This document shows, piece after piece, positions 57,199 through 64,000 of a stretch of 64,000 nucleotides of DNA. The first letter of the stretch is position 1. Every line of letters begins with the position of its first letter. The notes beneath the pieces were generated by a model. The model was not told where the DNA came from. It made no database searches and was given only the letters and a program-made list of their open reading frames with translations. The position numbers and the translations under genes were made by a program. The stretch lies in the NCBI RefSeq assembly GCF_001519075.1, contig NZ_KQ954244.1, positions 1,843,090 through 1,907,089 of the forward strand, written 5' to 3'. The stretch is from Novosphingobium fuchskuhlense. GTDB taxonomy: Bacteria > Pseudomonadota > Alphaproteobacteria > Sphingomonadales > Sphingomonadaceae.

Positions 57199-58377
57199 TC
57201 AGACGCGGGCGACAATCGCCCCGCAGACCAGCGGCAAGTGGGTGGGGATTTCTTTCCAGCTGGCAAAGCCGGCGCTGCGCAGCATTGCGCCCAGCTCTGC
57301 AGGTCGGCGCGGGCGGCCTGATCCCATCGCCCAAAGGTATAGCCCGAAATAGGCATCGCCCATGGCCGCCCCTCCGGCCGCGCCCGCCATCGGCTCGCCG
57401 ATCAGCAGCGTCCCGCCCGGCGGCAGCGCCGCGCGCACGGCGCGCAGCAGGCGCAGCGCCGGCTCGTCGTCGTGATCGTGGAGAATGCGCACCAGCGTAA
57501 CGAGGTCGAAGCCGGTGGGCAGCGCATCGTGCAGGAAACTGCCGTTGTGCAGCGAAAGGCGCGGCGCGATCAGGGCGTCGCGGCCCAGGGTGGTCTCCGC
57601 GCCCGCCACCACATCTGGCAGATCGAACAGGCCGAGTCGCAGCTCGGGCGCTGCCGTGCCGACGGCCCGGACGAACGCGCCTGTGCCTCCGCCCACGTCC
57701 AGCATCGCCTTGTGCCGATTGAATTTGTAGGCCGCGATCAGCTGTTCGCTGACCATCGCCTGCGAGGCCGCCATGAGCGCCGAATAGGCGGTCGCCGCCG
57801 GCGCATTGTCCGCATCGCCCCGCCGCCCCGGCGGCACCATGCCGGTCGCGCTGGCACGGGCATAGGTCCAGAAATCCGAAAGCGCGGTGGGTTCCTTGCG
57901 GTCAGCGCGCAGCAGAGCGAGGGGATCGGCGAGATCGGCATAGAGCAGCGCGTGGTGCCGGATCATCGCCCGCGCCCCCGGATTGCACTGCAGCGCCGCG
58001 CCGTCCATCCCCAGGGTCCAGCGCTCGCCGGGCAGCGTCTCGGCAATGCCCAGCGATGCGGCGGCGCGCAGCAGCCGTTCGGTCGCGGCCAGTCCAAGCC
58101 CCGCGCGGTTCGCGGCTGCTGCGGTATCGCACGGACCTTCCGCCAGCAGGTCGAGCAGCCCGCCCTCGACACAGGCCGCCAGCACCTGAGCATAGGCGAA
58201 CCCGGCCACGAGATCGAACGCCCGGCGCGCCCGCGCCCGCACGATCGGCCGCGTCAGCGGGAATGCCGCGCTCCACTGCTGGAACCGCGGGCTCATCAAC
58301 AGGCGGTTGCGCCAGCCGATCCAGCGTTCCTTGAGCCCGGCCCTTTGGGGCAAATCCAGACGGTTGGACATATTCAT
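57199..58377 (-). CDS. crtF: Demethylspheroidene O-methyltransferase (CrtF)
   Basis: 392 residues. An N-terminal helical dimerisation region (WRNRLLMSPRFQQW, LVAGFAYAQVLAACVE) is followed by a SAM-binding core (MLDVGGGTGAFVRAV) and LVRILHDHDDEPAL. It methylates the C1-hydroxyl of carotenoid intermediates on the spheroidene/spirilloxanthin route. Two starts are possible (58377 or 58371); both almost touch the PpsR box, implying a very short leader. Confidence 0.93.
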   Translation of the reverse strand: MNMSNRLDLPQRAGLKERWIGWRNRLLMSPRFQQWSAAFPLTRPIVRARARRAFDLVAGFAYAQVLAACVEGGLLDLLAEGPCDTAAAANRAGLGLAATERLLRAAASLGIAETLPGERWTLGMDGAALQCNPGARAMIRHHALLYADLADPLALLRADRKEPTALSDFWTYARASATGMVPPGRRGDADNAPAATAYSALMAASQAMVSEQLIAAYKFNRHKAMLDVGGGTGAFVRAVGTAAPELRLGLFDLPDVVAGAETTLGRDALIAPRLSLHNGSFLHDALPTGFDLVTLVRILHDHDDEPALRLLRAVRAALPPGGTLLIGEPMAGAAGGAAMGDAYFGLYLWAMGSGRPRRPAELGAMLRSAGFASWKEIPTHLPLVCGAIVARV

Positions 58378-58378
58378 A

Positions 58379-58396
58379 TGTCAATTACATTGGACA
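58379..58396. promoter_or_regulatory. PpsR/CrtJ operator between crtF and crtC
   Basis: Perfect TGT-N12-ACA (TGTCAATTACATTGGACA) in the 82-base divergent gap. On the crtF side it overlaps a possible -10 (TGTAAT, 58389-58384), so bound repressor would cover the crtF start region and could also block crtC. Confidence 0.75.
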
Positions 58397-58459
58397 TTTA
58401 GGAGCAATGCGTCAATCATCCCTCGCAAGCCCCGCCAATGGGGCAAGGGAGATTGAACC

Positions 58460-59596
58460 ATGTGGCGAGGCGAGACCCCCGCAGATGGTGCGCTGCGGTT
58501 CAAGGAAGGCGGCCCCGAAACGGCTGAGCAATGGCCTGCGCTGTGGAAGGGGATCGCGCGCATGCACGGCGCTCTGCCGCCGGCACCGGCCGCGCCCGAT
58601 CCCTGGGCGCTCCTGCGCAAGGGCGAGGATGATCGCCTCGTCCGCGCGCCGGGCAGCCGCGATAGCGATGCCCATCCGCGCTTCGATACCCCGGTTCCTG
58701 CTGGTGGCTACAGCTGGTGGTATGTCGACGCGCTGAGCGACGACGGCCGCCACGGCCTCACCGTTATCGCCTTCATCGGCAGCGTCTTCTCGCCCTATTT
58801 CAAGCGGTCCGGGCGCGGCAATCCGCTCGATCACTGCGCGCTCAATGTCGCGCTCTATGGCCCGAACGGCCGCTGGACGATGACCGAACGGCCAAGCCAC
58901 GCCGTGCATGCCGAGGCGGACCAGTTCGCCATCGGGCCGAGCAGCGTGCGCTGGGCCGGTGATTGCCTCGTCATCGATATCGAGGAACTCGACAAGCGGA
59001 TCCTCAACCCATTCCGCCGCCGTGTTGCCGGGCGTATCCGGGTCTGGCCCGAAATGCTCAACACCGAAGCCTTCGCGCTCGATCCTGCGGGCAAGCACGT
59101 GTGGCACTGCCTGGCCCCGCGCGCGCGGATTGCGGTGGAGATGGAATCGCCCGGGCTCAGCTGGCAGGGCAGCGCCTACATCGATTCCAATCGCGGTTCG
59201 GAATCGCTCGAGGAAGGCTTTCGCGTGTGGCACTGGTCGCGCGCGCACCTCGGCAAGGACGTGGCGGTGTTCTACGAAGGCAAGCGCCGTGATGGCTCGA
59301 CCTTCGCCAGCGCCTTGCGGTTCGATTCAGCGGGCGTGCCGCACGAGGCGGAGCTGCCTCCCATCGCACCGCTGCCGAACACCGGGTGGCAGATGGAACG
59401 CGTGACCCGTGCCGACCGCGGTCTCGCCCGCGTGCGCCGGACCTGGGAGGATTCGCCCTTCTACACCCGCTCCACGCTCCATGCGCGGCTCTATGGCGAA
59501 CCTGTGGTCGCGATGCAGGAAACGCTCTCGCTCGACCGGTTCTGCAATCCGGTCGTGCAGCAATTGATCCCGCACCGGATGCCCCGCGCGCGCTGA
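58460..59596 (+). CDS. crtC: Hydroxyneurosporene/carotenoid 1,2-hydratase (CrtC)
   Basis: 378 residues, lipocalin-like CrtC family. Typical segments are GGYSWWYVDALSDDG, IAFIGSVFSPYFK and FAVYEGKRR-like VAVFYEGKRRDG near the end. It adds water at C1,2 of neurosporene or lycopene, and CrtF then methylates the hydroxyl. GGGAGA lies seven bases before ATG 58460. The desaturase CrtD usually acts between CrtC and CrtF but is absent from this window. Confidence 0.93.
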   Translation: MWRGETPADGALRFKEGGPETAEQWPALWKGIARMHGALPPAPAAPDPWALLRKGEDDRLVRAPGSRDSDAHPRFDTPVPAGGYSWWYVDALSDDGRHGLTVIAFIGSVFSPYFKRSGRGNPLDHCALNVALYGPNGRWTMTERPSHAVHAEADQFAIGPSSVRWAGDCLVIDIEELDKRILNPFRRRVAGRIRVWPEMLNTEAFALDPAGKHVWHCLAPRARIAVEMESPGLSWQGSAYIDSNRGSESLEEGFRVWHWSRAHLGKDVAVFYEGKRRDGSTFASALRFDSAGVPHEAELPPIAPLPNTGWQMERVTRADRGLARVRRTWEDSPFYTRSTLHARLYGEPVVAMQETLSLDRFCNPVVQQLIPHRMPRAR

Positions 59597-59600
59597 GCAT

Positions 59601-59738
59601 TCACTCCTTCGGAGCAGCGTCCTTCTTCGCCTTGTCCTTTGCGATCTCGCGGTTGACCGAGACGAGCTGCCACACGCCCAGCGAGAGCGCGATTCCGCCG
59701 AAGACGACCATTTCGATCCATCCGAAGTTCTGAGCCAC
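59601..59738 (-). CDS. 45-residue single-helix membrane protein, unknown function
   Basis: GTG start preceded by an excellent ribosome site (GGAGG seven bases upstream). The protein begins MAQNFGWIEMVVFGG, has one membrane helix at about residues 8-27 and a highly charged Lys/Glu tail (REIAKDKAKKD). It is convergent with crtC and lies 15 bases downstream of bchO, so it ends the bchIDO operon. The size and topology recall accessory RC-LH1 polypeptides, but no homology is claimed. It may also be a general small membrane protein of the lineage. Confidence 0.7.
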   Translation of the reverse strand: MAQNFGWIEMVVFGGIALSLGVWQLVSVNREIAKDKAKKDAAPKE

Positions 59739-59753
59739 GCGCTTTCCTCCCTC

Positions 59754-60629
59754 TCAGGCCTGCACCGCCGCATCGGCCAGCACGGCCTCGGCGGTACGAT
59801 CCGCGTCCTCTTCGTGCGCCAGGTGGCCCAGTCCTGCAAGCACGCTGAGCCGGGCCCCGGGGATCAGCTTCACCGCCTGCTCGATCGAACTCGTCGGCAC
59901 CGCGGCATCCCTGGCGCCGTGGATCAGACGCACCCGCGCGGCGACCTTGGGCAGATCGCGCTGCAATCCGGCCAGATCCCATCCCGCCATCATCTCCAGC
60001 GCCCCTCGGCAATGCAGCGCATTGCCCAGCAGCAGGGCATAGCAGCGTACGCCCTCGGCATCGATGTGCGAACCGGTTGATCGGACCAGCAGCCGCCCGG
60101 TATCGCCCGAAGTGCGCGCGCTTGCGGCAAACAGGCGCGGCACGAGCGGATTGAGTACCAGCGCGCGCGCCAGCCCCTGAAACAGCGGCGCGAAGAAGCC
60201 CGGAAACGGCGTGAGCGCAGCATTGAGGCCGATGACTTCGGGCACGTCCAGCCCATCGCGGACCATGCGCAGCGCAATCGCCGCCCCGGCAGAATGGCCG
60301 ATCAGCCGCACGGGCCGCACGTCCATGGCCGCGAGCAGCGCGGTGACGGCGGCGGCCATGCCCGGCAGGGTCAGCCCGCCCGCCGGCCGGCCCCGGGTGA
60401 AGCCGTGGCCGGGCAGATCCATCGTGATCACGCGGGCATCTTTCGCCAGCAGAGGCATCAGGTGCCGCCAGCTGTGCGTGGCCGCGCCCGTGCCATGGAG
60501 CAGGACCACGGCGGGGCCTTCGCCCATCTCCTGCACGTGCCATGCCAGCGGTCCGGCCTGTACGAACCGGCTGACCGCGCGATGGGGCCAGTCGCGCCCG
60601 TCCGTTTCCCACGCGAGCGGCTTGCTCAT
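59754..60629 (-). CDS. bchO: BchO, alpha/beta hydrolase linked to Mg-chelatase
   Basis: 291 residues, alpha/beta-hydrolase fold. VVLLHGTGAATHSWR carries the oxyanion region, LIGHSAGAAIALRM the nucleophile Ser, and GLGHLAHEE the His. BchO genes accompany bchD and bchI in purple-bacterial PGCs and are thought to assist Mg insertion; the reaction is unknown. ATG 60629 overlaps the bchD stop. Confidence 0.92.
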   Translation of the reverse strand: MSKPLAWETDGRDWPHRAVSRFVQAGPLAWHVQEMGEGPAVVLLHGTGAATHSWRHLMPLLAKDARVITMDLPGHGFTRGRPAGGLTLPGMAAAVTALLAAMDVRPVRLIGHSAGAAIALRMVRDGLDVPEVIGLNAALTPFPGFFAPLFQGLARALVLNPLVPRLFAASARTSGDTGRLLVRSTGSHIDAEGVRCYALLLGNALHCRGALEMMAGWDLAGLQRDLPKVAARVRLIHGARDAAVPTSSIEQAVKLIPGARLSVLAGLGHLAHEEDADRTAEAVLADAAVQA

Positions 60630-62317
60630 GCAAGGGCTCCGATGACTTTGCTCAAGACCGTCGCATTGGCCTGCGGCAGCGGCACATAGCGCGCGCGCAT
60701 GGCCGCCGCGACGGCCGCCGCTTCGGGGCGGGGGCGGGGGGAAATGTCGATCACCACCCCGGCAAGCCCGGCCGCCGCAATCGCGCGTCCGGCCTTCAGC
60801 GCATCCTCTGTCGCCGCCGCGCGATTGGTGCTGCCGTCCAGCGCGATATTGCCGCGCCCGTCGGTCAATAGAACCAGAAGCGGCGTATAGCCCCGCCGCG
60901 CAAGGCCCGTGCCGAGCGTGCAGACCATCGAAAGCCCTGCCGCCAGCGGGGTTCCACCGCCGCCCGGCAGTTCGGTCAACGCGCGCCGGGCGCGGGTGAG
61001 CGAGCGCGTCGGCGGGAGCAGAAGTTGCGCGTCCTGCCCCCGGAACGCGACGAGTGCGACTTCGGTGCGCTTCACATAGGCTTGCGCCAGAAGCAGCTCG
61101 ACCGCGCCCTTGGCTTCGGCAAGGCGAGTGAACGCCGCCGAGCCCGAGGCATCGACGGCAAAGATCGTGACCGATGCACTGCGCGCCTCGAACCGGCGCA
61201 CGCGCACATCGTCCTTCATGATCCTGAGGCCGCTGTGCGTTTCGCCTTCCGTGCGCCGCAGCGCCTGCCACGGCACCGCAGCCCGCAGCGTATCGATCAG
61301 CGCCAGCCGCGCGCCACCACGCGGCAAGCCCTGCCGCGCCGCCAGTGGGCGGCCCCGCAGCGGCGAAAGGTGCCGCGCGCCGCCGCCGCTGCCCGCGCCG
61401 CGCCGCGTGCGGCCGTCCGCCAGGGCTTCGAGCAGGCCCGGCGGGATCGCAGCGGCTGCCGCTTCGATCAGTTGATCGGGATCGGGTGTGCCATTGTCCT
61501 CCTGCTCCTCGTCGCCGGGGGTATCGGCATCGCTTTCGGGTGGTGGTGGGGGAGGTGGCGGGGGCTCGGCGTCCGCGTCGTCTTGCGGCGGCGGGGGCAG
61601 GCGGGTGGCGCGCGGGGCGAGCACCAGCCGGGCCGCCGCCGCAAGATCGCTTTCCTGCACGAAATCGCGCCCATCGAGCCGCGCGCTGGCGCCTGCGGTG
61701 AGTGCGGCAAAGCGCAAGGCCCGCCCGGAATCAACGCCCAGCGCCAGGGAAACCGCCGCCAGCGCTTCCAGCCCCGCCGCGCTGCACGCCGGTATCTCGG
61801 CGGGAGAGGCGAGGGGGGCGGGAAGCGCGGTGCTCGCCAGATCGCCGGGCGCGGCGCTACCCAGATCGCAGGCGAAGGCCACCCGCTCGGTCAGGCTCAG
61901 CGGCGGCATTTCGTCGCGCTCCGCCCCGTCATCCAGCAGCACCAGGCCGAAGCGCTCCGCCGGCTCGGCATGGTCCAGCGCCTGCGCCACGCTGCCTGCC
62001 AGCGCCGGCGTGATCCGCTCGGCCAGCGGGGCGATCACCACGCCGCCGCGTGCTTCCTCGAGGAACCCGGAGCGCGAAACGCTGCGTCCTGCCGCAAGGC
62101 TCGCGGCCAGATCGATCCCGCCATGCAGCCGCTCGCCGTCGATATGCGCGGGCATGCGCCTGAGCCGCACCGCGCTCCCCAGCCGCTCGACCAGCGCATC
62201 GCGCGCCGGGCCGGGGCCGCGCAGCCAGAGCCCGCCGAAGCCCGCCGGCCAGAGCGCAAAGGCGCGCAGCGCCAGCGCCGCATCCGCTGCGGCGGGCGGC
62301 GCATCAGGCGATGTCAT
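60626..62317 (-). CDS. bchD: Magnesium chelatase subunit D
   Basis: 563 residues. A degenerate AAA+ N-terminal region is followed by a proline/acid-rich linker (PPPPPPPPPESDADT) and a C-terminal integrin-I domain with the MIDAS motif DASGSAAFTRL. It bridges BchI ATPase rings and BchH. ATG 62317 overlaps the bchI stop. Confidence 0.95.
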   Translation of the reverse strand: MTSPDAPPAAADAALALRAFALWPAGFGGLWLRGPGPARDALVERLGSAVRLRRMPAHIDGERLHGGIDLAASLAAGRSVSRSGFLEEARGGVVIAPLAERITPALAGSVAQALDHAEPAERFGLVLLDDGAERDEMPPLSLTERVAFACDLGSAAPGDLASTALPAPLASPAEIPACSAAGLEALAAVSLALGVDSGRALRFAALTAGASARLDGRDFVQESDLAAAARLVLAPRATRLPPPPQDDADAEPPPPPPPPPESDADTPGDEEQEDNGTPDPDQLIEAAAAAIPPGLLEALADGRTRRGAGSGGGARHLSPLRGRPLAARQGLPRGGARLALIDTLRAAVPWQALRRTEGETHSGLRIMKDDVRVRRFEARSASVTIFAVDASGSAAFTRLAEAKGAVELLLAQAYVKRTEVALVAFRGQDAQLLLPPTRSLTRARRALTELPGGGGTPLAAGLSMVCTLGTGLARRGYTPLLVLLTDGRGNIALDGSTNRAAATEDALKAGRAIAAAGLAGVVIDISPRPRPEAAAVAAAMRARYVPLPQANATVLSKVIGALA

Positions 62318-63315
62318 CCAAACACCTCGGCCACCGCGCGTTCGATGCGGGTGGTCGAGCCGGTCTCGTCCAGCACATCGCGGCGCAGGCGGTGGCGCAG
62401 CGCCATGGGGGCGACCGCGATCACATGCTTGCGCTTGACCGTATCGGCGCCTTCCAGCGCCGCTTGCGCCCGCGCCGCGCGCATCAGGGTCAGCTCGCCG
62501 CGCAAGCCGTCCGCCCGGCAGGCCATGCACAGGCGCGAGGCATCGTAGAGCACTTCGTCCGGCGTCTCGACCGAGGGCAGGCGCGTGCGGCCCTTTGCGA
62601 TCTTGCGCACGATCTTCGCGTCCGCCGGCGCCCATTCCGCACAGAACGCCGCCGGATCGCGCTCGTGCGCGGCGCAGCGGCGCATGATCTCTACGCGCGC
62701 GTCCAGCGTCTGCGGCGTGCGCACTTCCACCGAAAGCCCGAACCGGTCGAGCAGCTGCGGCCTCAGTTCGCCTTCCTCCGGATTGCCGCTGCCGATCAGC
62801 ACGAACTTCGCCTTGTGCCGCACCGAAAGCCCCTCGCGCTCGACGAGGTTCTCGCCCGAGGCCGCGACATCGAGCAGCAGATCGACGAGGTGATCCTCCA
62901 GCAGGTTGATCTCGTCGATATAGAGAAAGCCCCGGTGCGCCTTGGCCAGCAGCCCCGGCTCGAAGCGCTTTTCGCCCGAACGCAGCGCCCGCTCCAGATC
63001 GAGTGCGCCGATCACGCGGTCCTCGGTCGCGCCCAGCGGCAGGTCTACAAACGGGACCGCGCGCTTCGCCGTCTTCTTCGATGTACAGGGATCTGGACAG
63101 GTGCCCGCATCGGGCGGTGCGCAGCCGAAGCGGCAGCCTTCCACCGCGGTGATCGGCGGCAGGATCGCGGCAAGTGCCCGCGCTGCCGTCGATTTTCCGG
63201 TCCCGCGATCGCCGAAGACCATCACGCCCCCGATTGCGGGATCGACAGCGGCCAGCAGCAGGGCCTGCTTCATTTCGTCTTGCGCGACGATGGCGGAGAA
63301 GGGGAAGCGGTTCAT
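62314..63315 (-). CDS. bchI: Magnesium chelatase ATPase subunit I
   Basis: 333 residues, AAA+ ATPase. Walker A GDRGTGKS at residues 35-42, Walker B FLYIDEINLLED and sensor region GSGNPEEGELRPQLLDRFG. It powers Mg insertion with BchD and BchH. ATG 63315 is chosen over TTG 63327. A near-consensus PpsR box begins three bases upstream. Confidence 0.97.
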   Translation of the reverse strand: MNRFPFSAIVAQDEMKQALLLAAVDPAIGGVMVFGDRGTGKSTAARALAAILPPITAVEGCRFGCAPPDAGTCPDPCTSKKTAKRAVPFVDLPLGATEDRVIGALDLERALRSGEKRFEPGLLAKAHRGFLYIDEINLLEDHLVDLLLDVAASGENLVEREGLSVRHKAKFVLIGSGNPEEGELRPQLLDRFGLSVEVRTPQTLDARVEIMRRCAAHERDPAAFCAEWAPADAKIVRKIAKGRTRLPSVETPDEVLYDASRLCMACRADGLRGELTLMRAARAQAALEGADTVKRKHVIAVAPMALRHRLRRDVLDETGSTTRIERAVAEVFG

Positions 63316-63317
63316 AG

Positions 63318-63338
63318 TGTCAACCAATCTGGACTATA
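63318..63338. promoter_or_regulatory. Near-consensus PpsR operator and possible bchI -10
   Basis: TGT-N12-ACT (63318-63335; TGTCAACCAATCTGGACT) is one base from consensus. On the minus strand TATAGT (63338-63333) is a good -10 for bchI, so the box would span the transcription start. The -35 is weak. The region also lies upstream of the divergent DUF3422 gene. Confidence 0.5.
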
Positions 63339-63371
63339 CGGGTTGTAACGGCAAGTGTGCTGTGAAAGACT

Positions 63372-64000
63372 ATGGCCGAGGCGCGAAGCAGCGCCGGACG
63401 GGGAGTGCCTGAGGCCATGCTGAACGAACACCGGCTTCGGCGCGAGATTGTCGGCGAGATGCATCTGCGGCGCTGGCCGCCCATCACGCCGCCGATGACG
63501 ATCGTCCAGATCCTGCGAATCGGTCCGTCCGAAGGTCTGCCCCCCTTTCGCGGAGGTCCCGCCTTCGCCGCCGAACCGGGCCAGCGCCATATGCAGGGCA
63601 TCCTTGCCGAGGGTCTTCTCTTCACATGGGAACGCCACAGCGAGGCCACCACGCTCACCGTCTTCGCGCGGCCCGACGCGCCCTTGCTCGATGAAGCCCG
63701 CGCCTGGGCCGAAAGCGCCCCGGGCGAAGTGCTGCGCGCCACGCTCATCGATATCGAGGCCGATGCCGCCGCAGCCGCCGCCCGCATGGCTGCGTTCGAG
63801 ATCGATCCCGCCGAACTGGTCTGCTGCGATTTTGGCGGCGGCGCCCGGCTCTCGTCCGATTTCCGCATCAAGGAAGAAGGCTACGGCCGCCTCGTCGTCG
63901 CCGCCGGCCAATTGGGCCCGGTTGATCTCGCCCGCGCCGTCCAGTCGCTGCAGGAACTCGGCAACTACCGCAACATGGCGCTCCTTGGCCTCCCCGTCGC
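63372..64000 (+). CDS. DUF3422 family protein, N-terminal part (runs off the window)
   Basis: About 209 residues are visible with no stop before the edge. The start of the conserved region is AMLNEHRLRREIVGEMHLRRWPP and the segment PGEVLRATLIDIEAD follows. The pattern fits DUF3422, whose full-length members have about 430 residues and C-terminal membrane helices that would lie outside. The biochemical role is unknown. ATG 63372, GTG 63405 and ATG 63417 are possible starts. It diverges from bchI and shares its control region. Confidence 0.7.
   Translation, partial: MAEARSSAGRGVPEAMLNEHRLRREIVGEMHLRRWPPITPPMTIVQILRIGPSEGLPPFRGGPAFAAEPGQRHMQGILAEGLLFTWERHSEATTLTVFARPDAPLLDEARAWAESAPGEVLRATLIDIEADAAAAAARMAAFEIDPAELVCCDFGGGARLSSDFRIKEEGYGRLVVAAGQLGPVDLARAVQSLQELGNYRNMALLGLPV

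Overview
The window is about 64 kb of high-GC DNA from an alphaproteobacterium. The gene set and order point to an aerobic anoxygenic phototroph of the sphingomonad type (Novosphingobium/Erythrobacter-like); this is inferred from organisation and protein features, not from a database search. From about 25.0 kb to the right edge it is a nearly complete photosynthesis gene cluster (PGC). The first 24 kb are chromosomal accessory and metabolic genes.

Left region. 0.37-9.2 kb: a catabolic block with an acyl-CoA dehydrogenase, a phosphotransferase-fold protein and an alpha/beta hydrolase in overlapping order, then a TIM-barrel protein paired with a small DUF6379-type protein (resembling the two subunits of a C-glycoside deglycosidase), TetR and AsnC regulators, an Old Yellow Enzyme homologue, an EthD-domain protein and a convergent FAD oxidoreductase. 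9.4-11.9 and 18.3-20.4 kb: two secreted RTX calcium-binding proteins. 11.9-18.2 kb: two exported YtcJ-like amidohydrolases (one Sec, one Tat), a cytochrome b561, a glycosyltransferase and a thioesterase-fold protein. 20.6-23.5 kb: an O-acetylhomoserine sulfhydrylase-type enzyme and a polytopic membrane protein. 23.8 kb: a lipoprotein-anchored cytochrome c at the PGC border.

PGC. (i) A minus-strand superoperon reads 40.7 to 25.1 kb: bchF-bchN-bchB-bchH-bchL-bchM-lhaA-puhA-puhB-puhC-orf100-acsF-puhE-hemA. Most genes overlap by a few bases. (ii) Divergent plus-strand genes at 40.9-47.5 kb: ppaA/aerR, ppsR/crtJ, bchG, a PucC-like MFS protein, bchP, tspO and an 86-residue membrane protein. (iii) Minus-strand puf superoperon at 57.0-48.3 kb: bchC-bchX-bchY-orf67-bchZ-pufB-pufA-pufL-pufM-pufC, closed by a clear rho-independent terminator. 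(iv) crtF (minus) and crtC (plus) diverge around a perfect PpsR box. (v) bchI-bchD-bchO and a 45-residue membrane protein run on the minus strand. A DUF3422 gene diverges from bchI and runs off the right edge.

How it works together. HemA supplies 5-aminolevulinate. BchI/D/H (with BchO) insert Mg. BchM and the oxygen-dependent AcsF build the fifth ring. BchL/N/B and BchX/Y/Z reduce the ring, BchF and BchC finish the side chain, and BchG/BchP attach and reduce the tail. PufL/M/PuhA form the reaction centre, PufB/A the LH1 antenna and PufC the tetraheme donor; PuhB/C/E and LhaA assemble them. PpsR and PpaA regulate. Three perfect and two one-mismatch TGT-N12-ACA operators sit at the bchC, bchG, crtF/crtC, bchF and bchI starts. 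Reliance on AcsF, with no bchE, pufQ, pufX or pucBA seen, fits an aerobic lifestyle. crtB, crtI and crtD are not in the window.

Items most worth attention are four small PGC proteins without known function (orf100, orf67, the TspO-linked 86-residue protein, the 45-residue protein), the shared operator/-35 architecture, the C-glycoside-deglycosidase-like pair, and two lower-GC secreted-protein genes at PGC seams, one of them broken by an in-frame stop.
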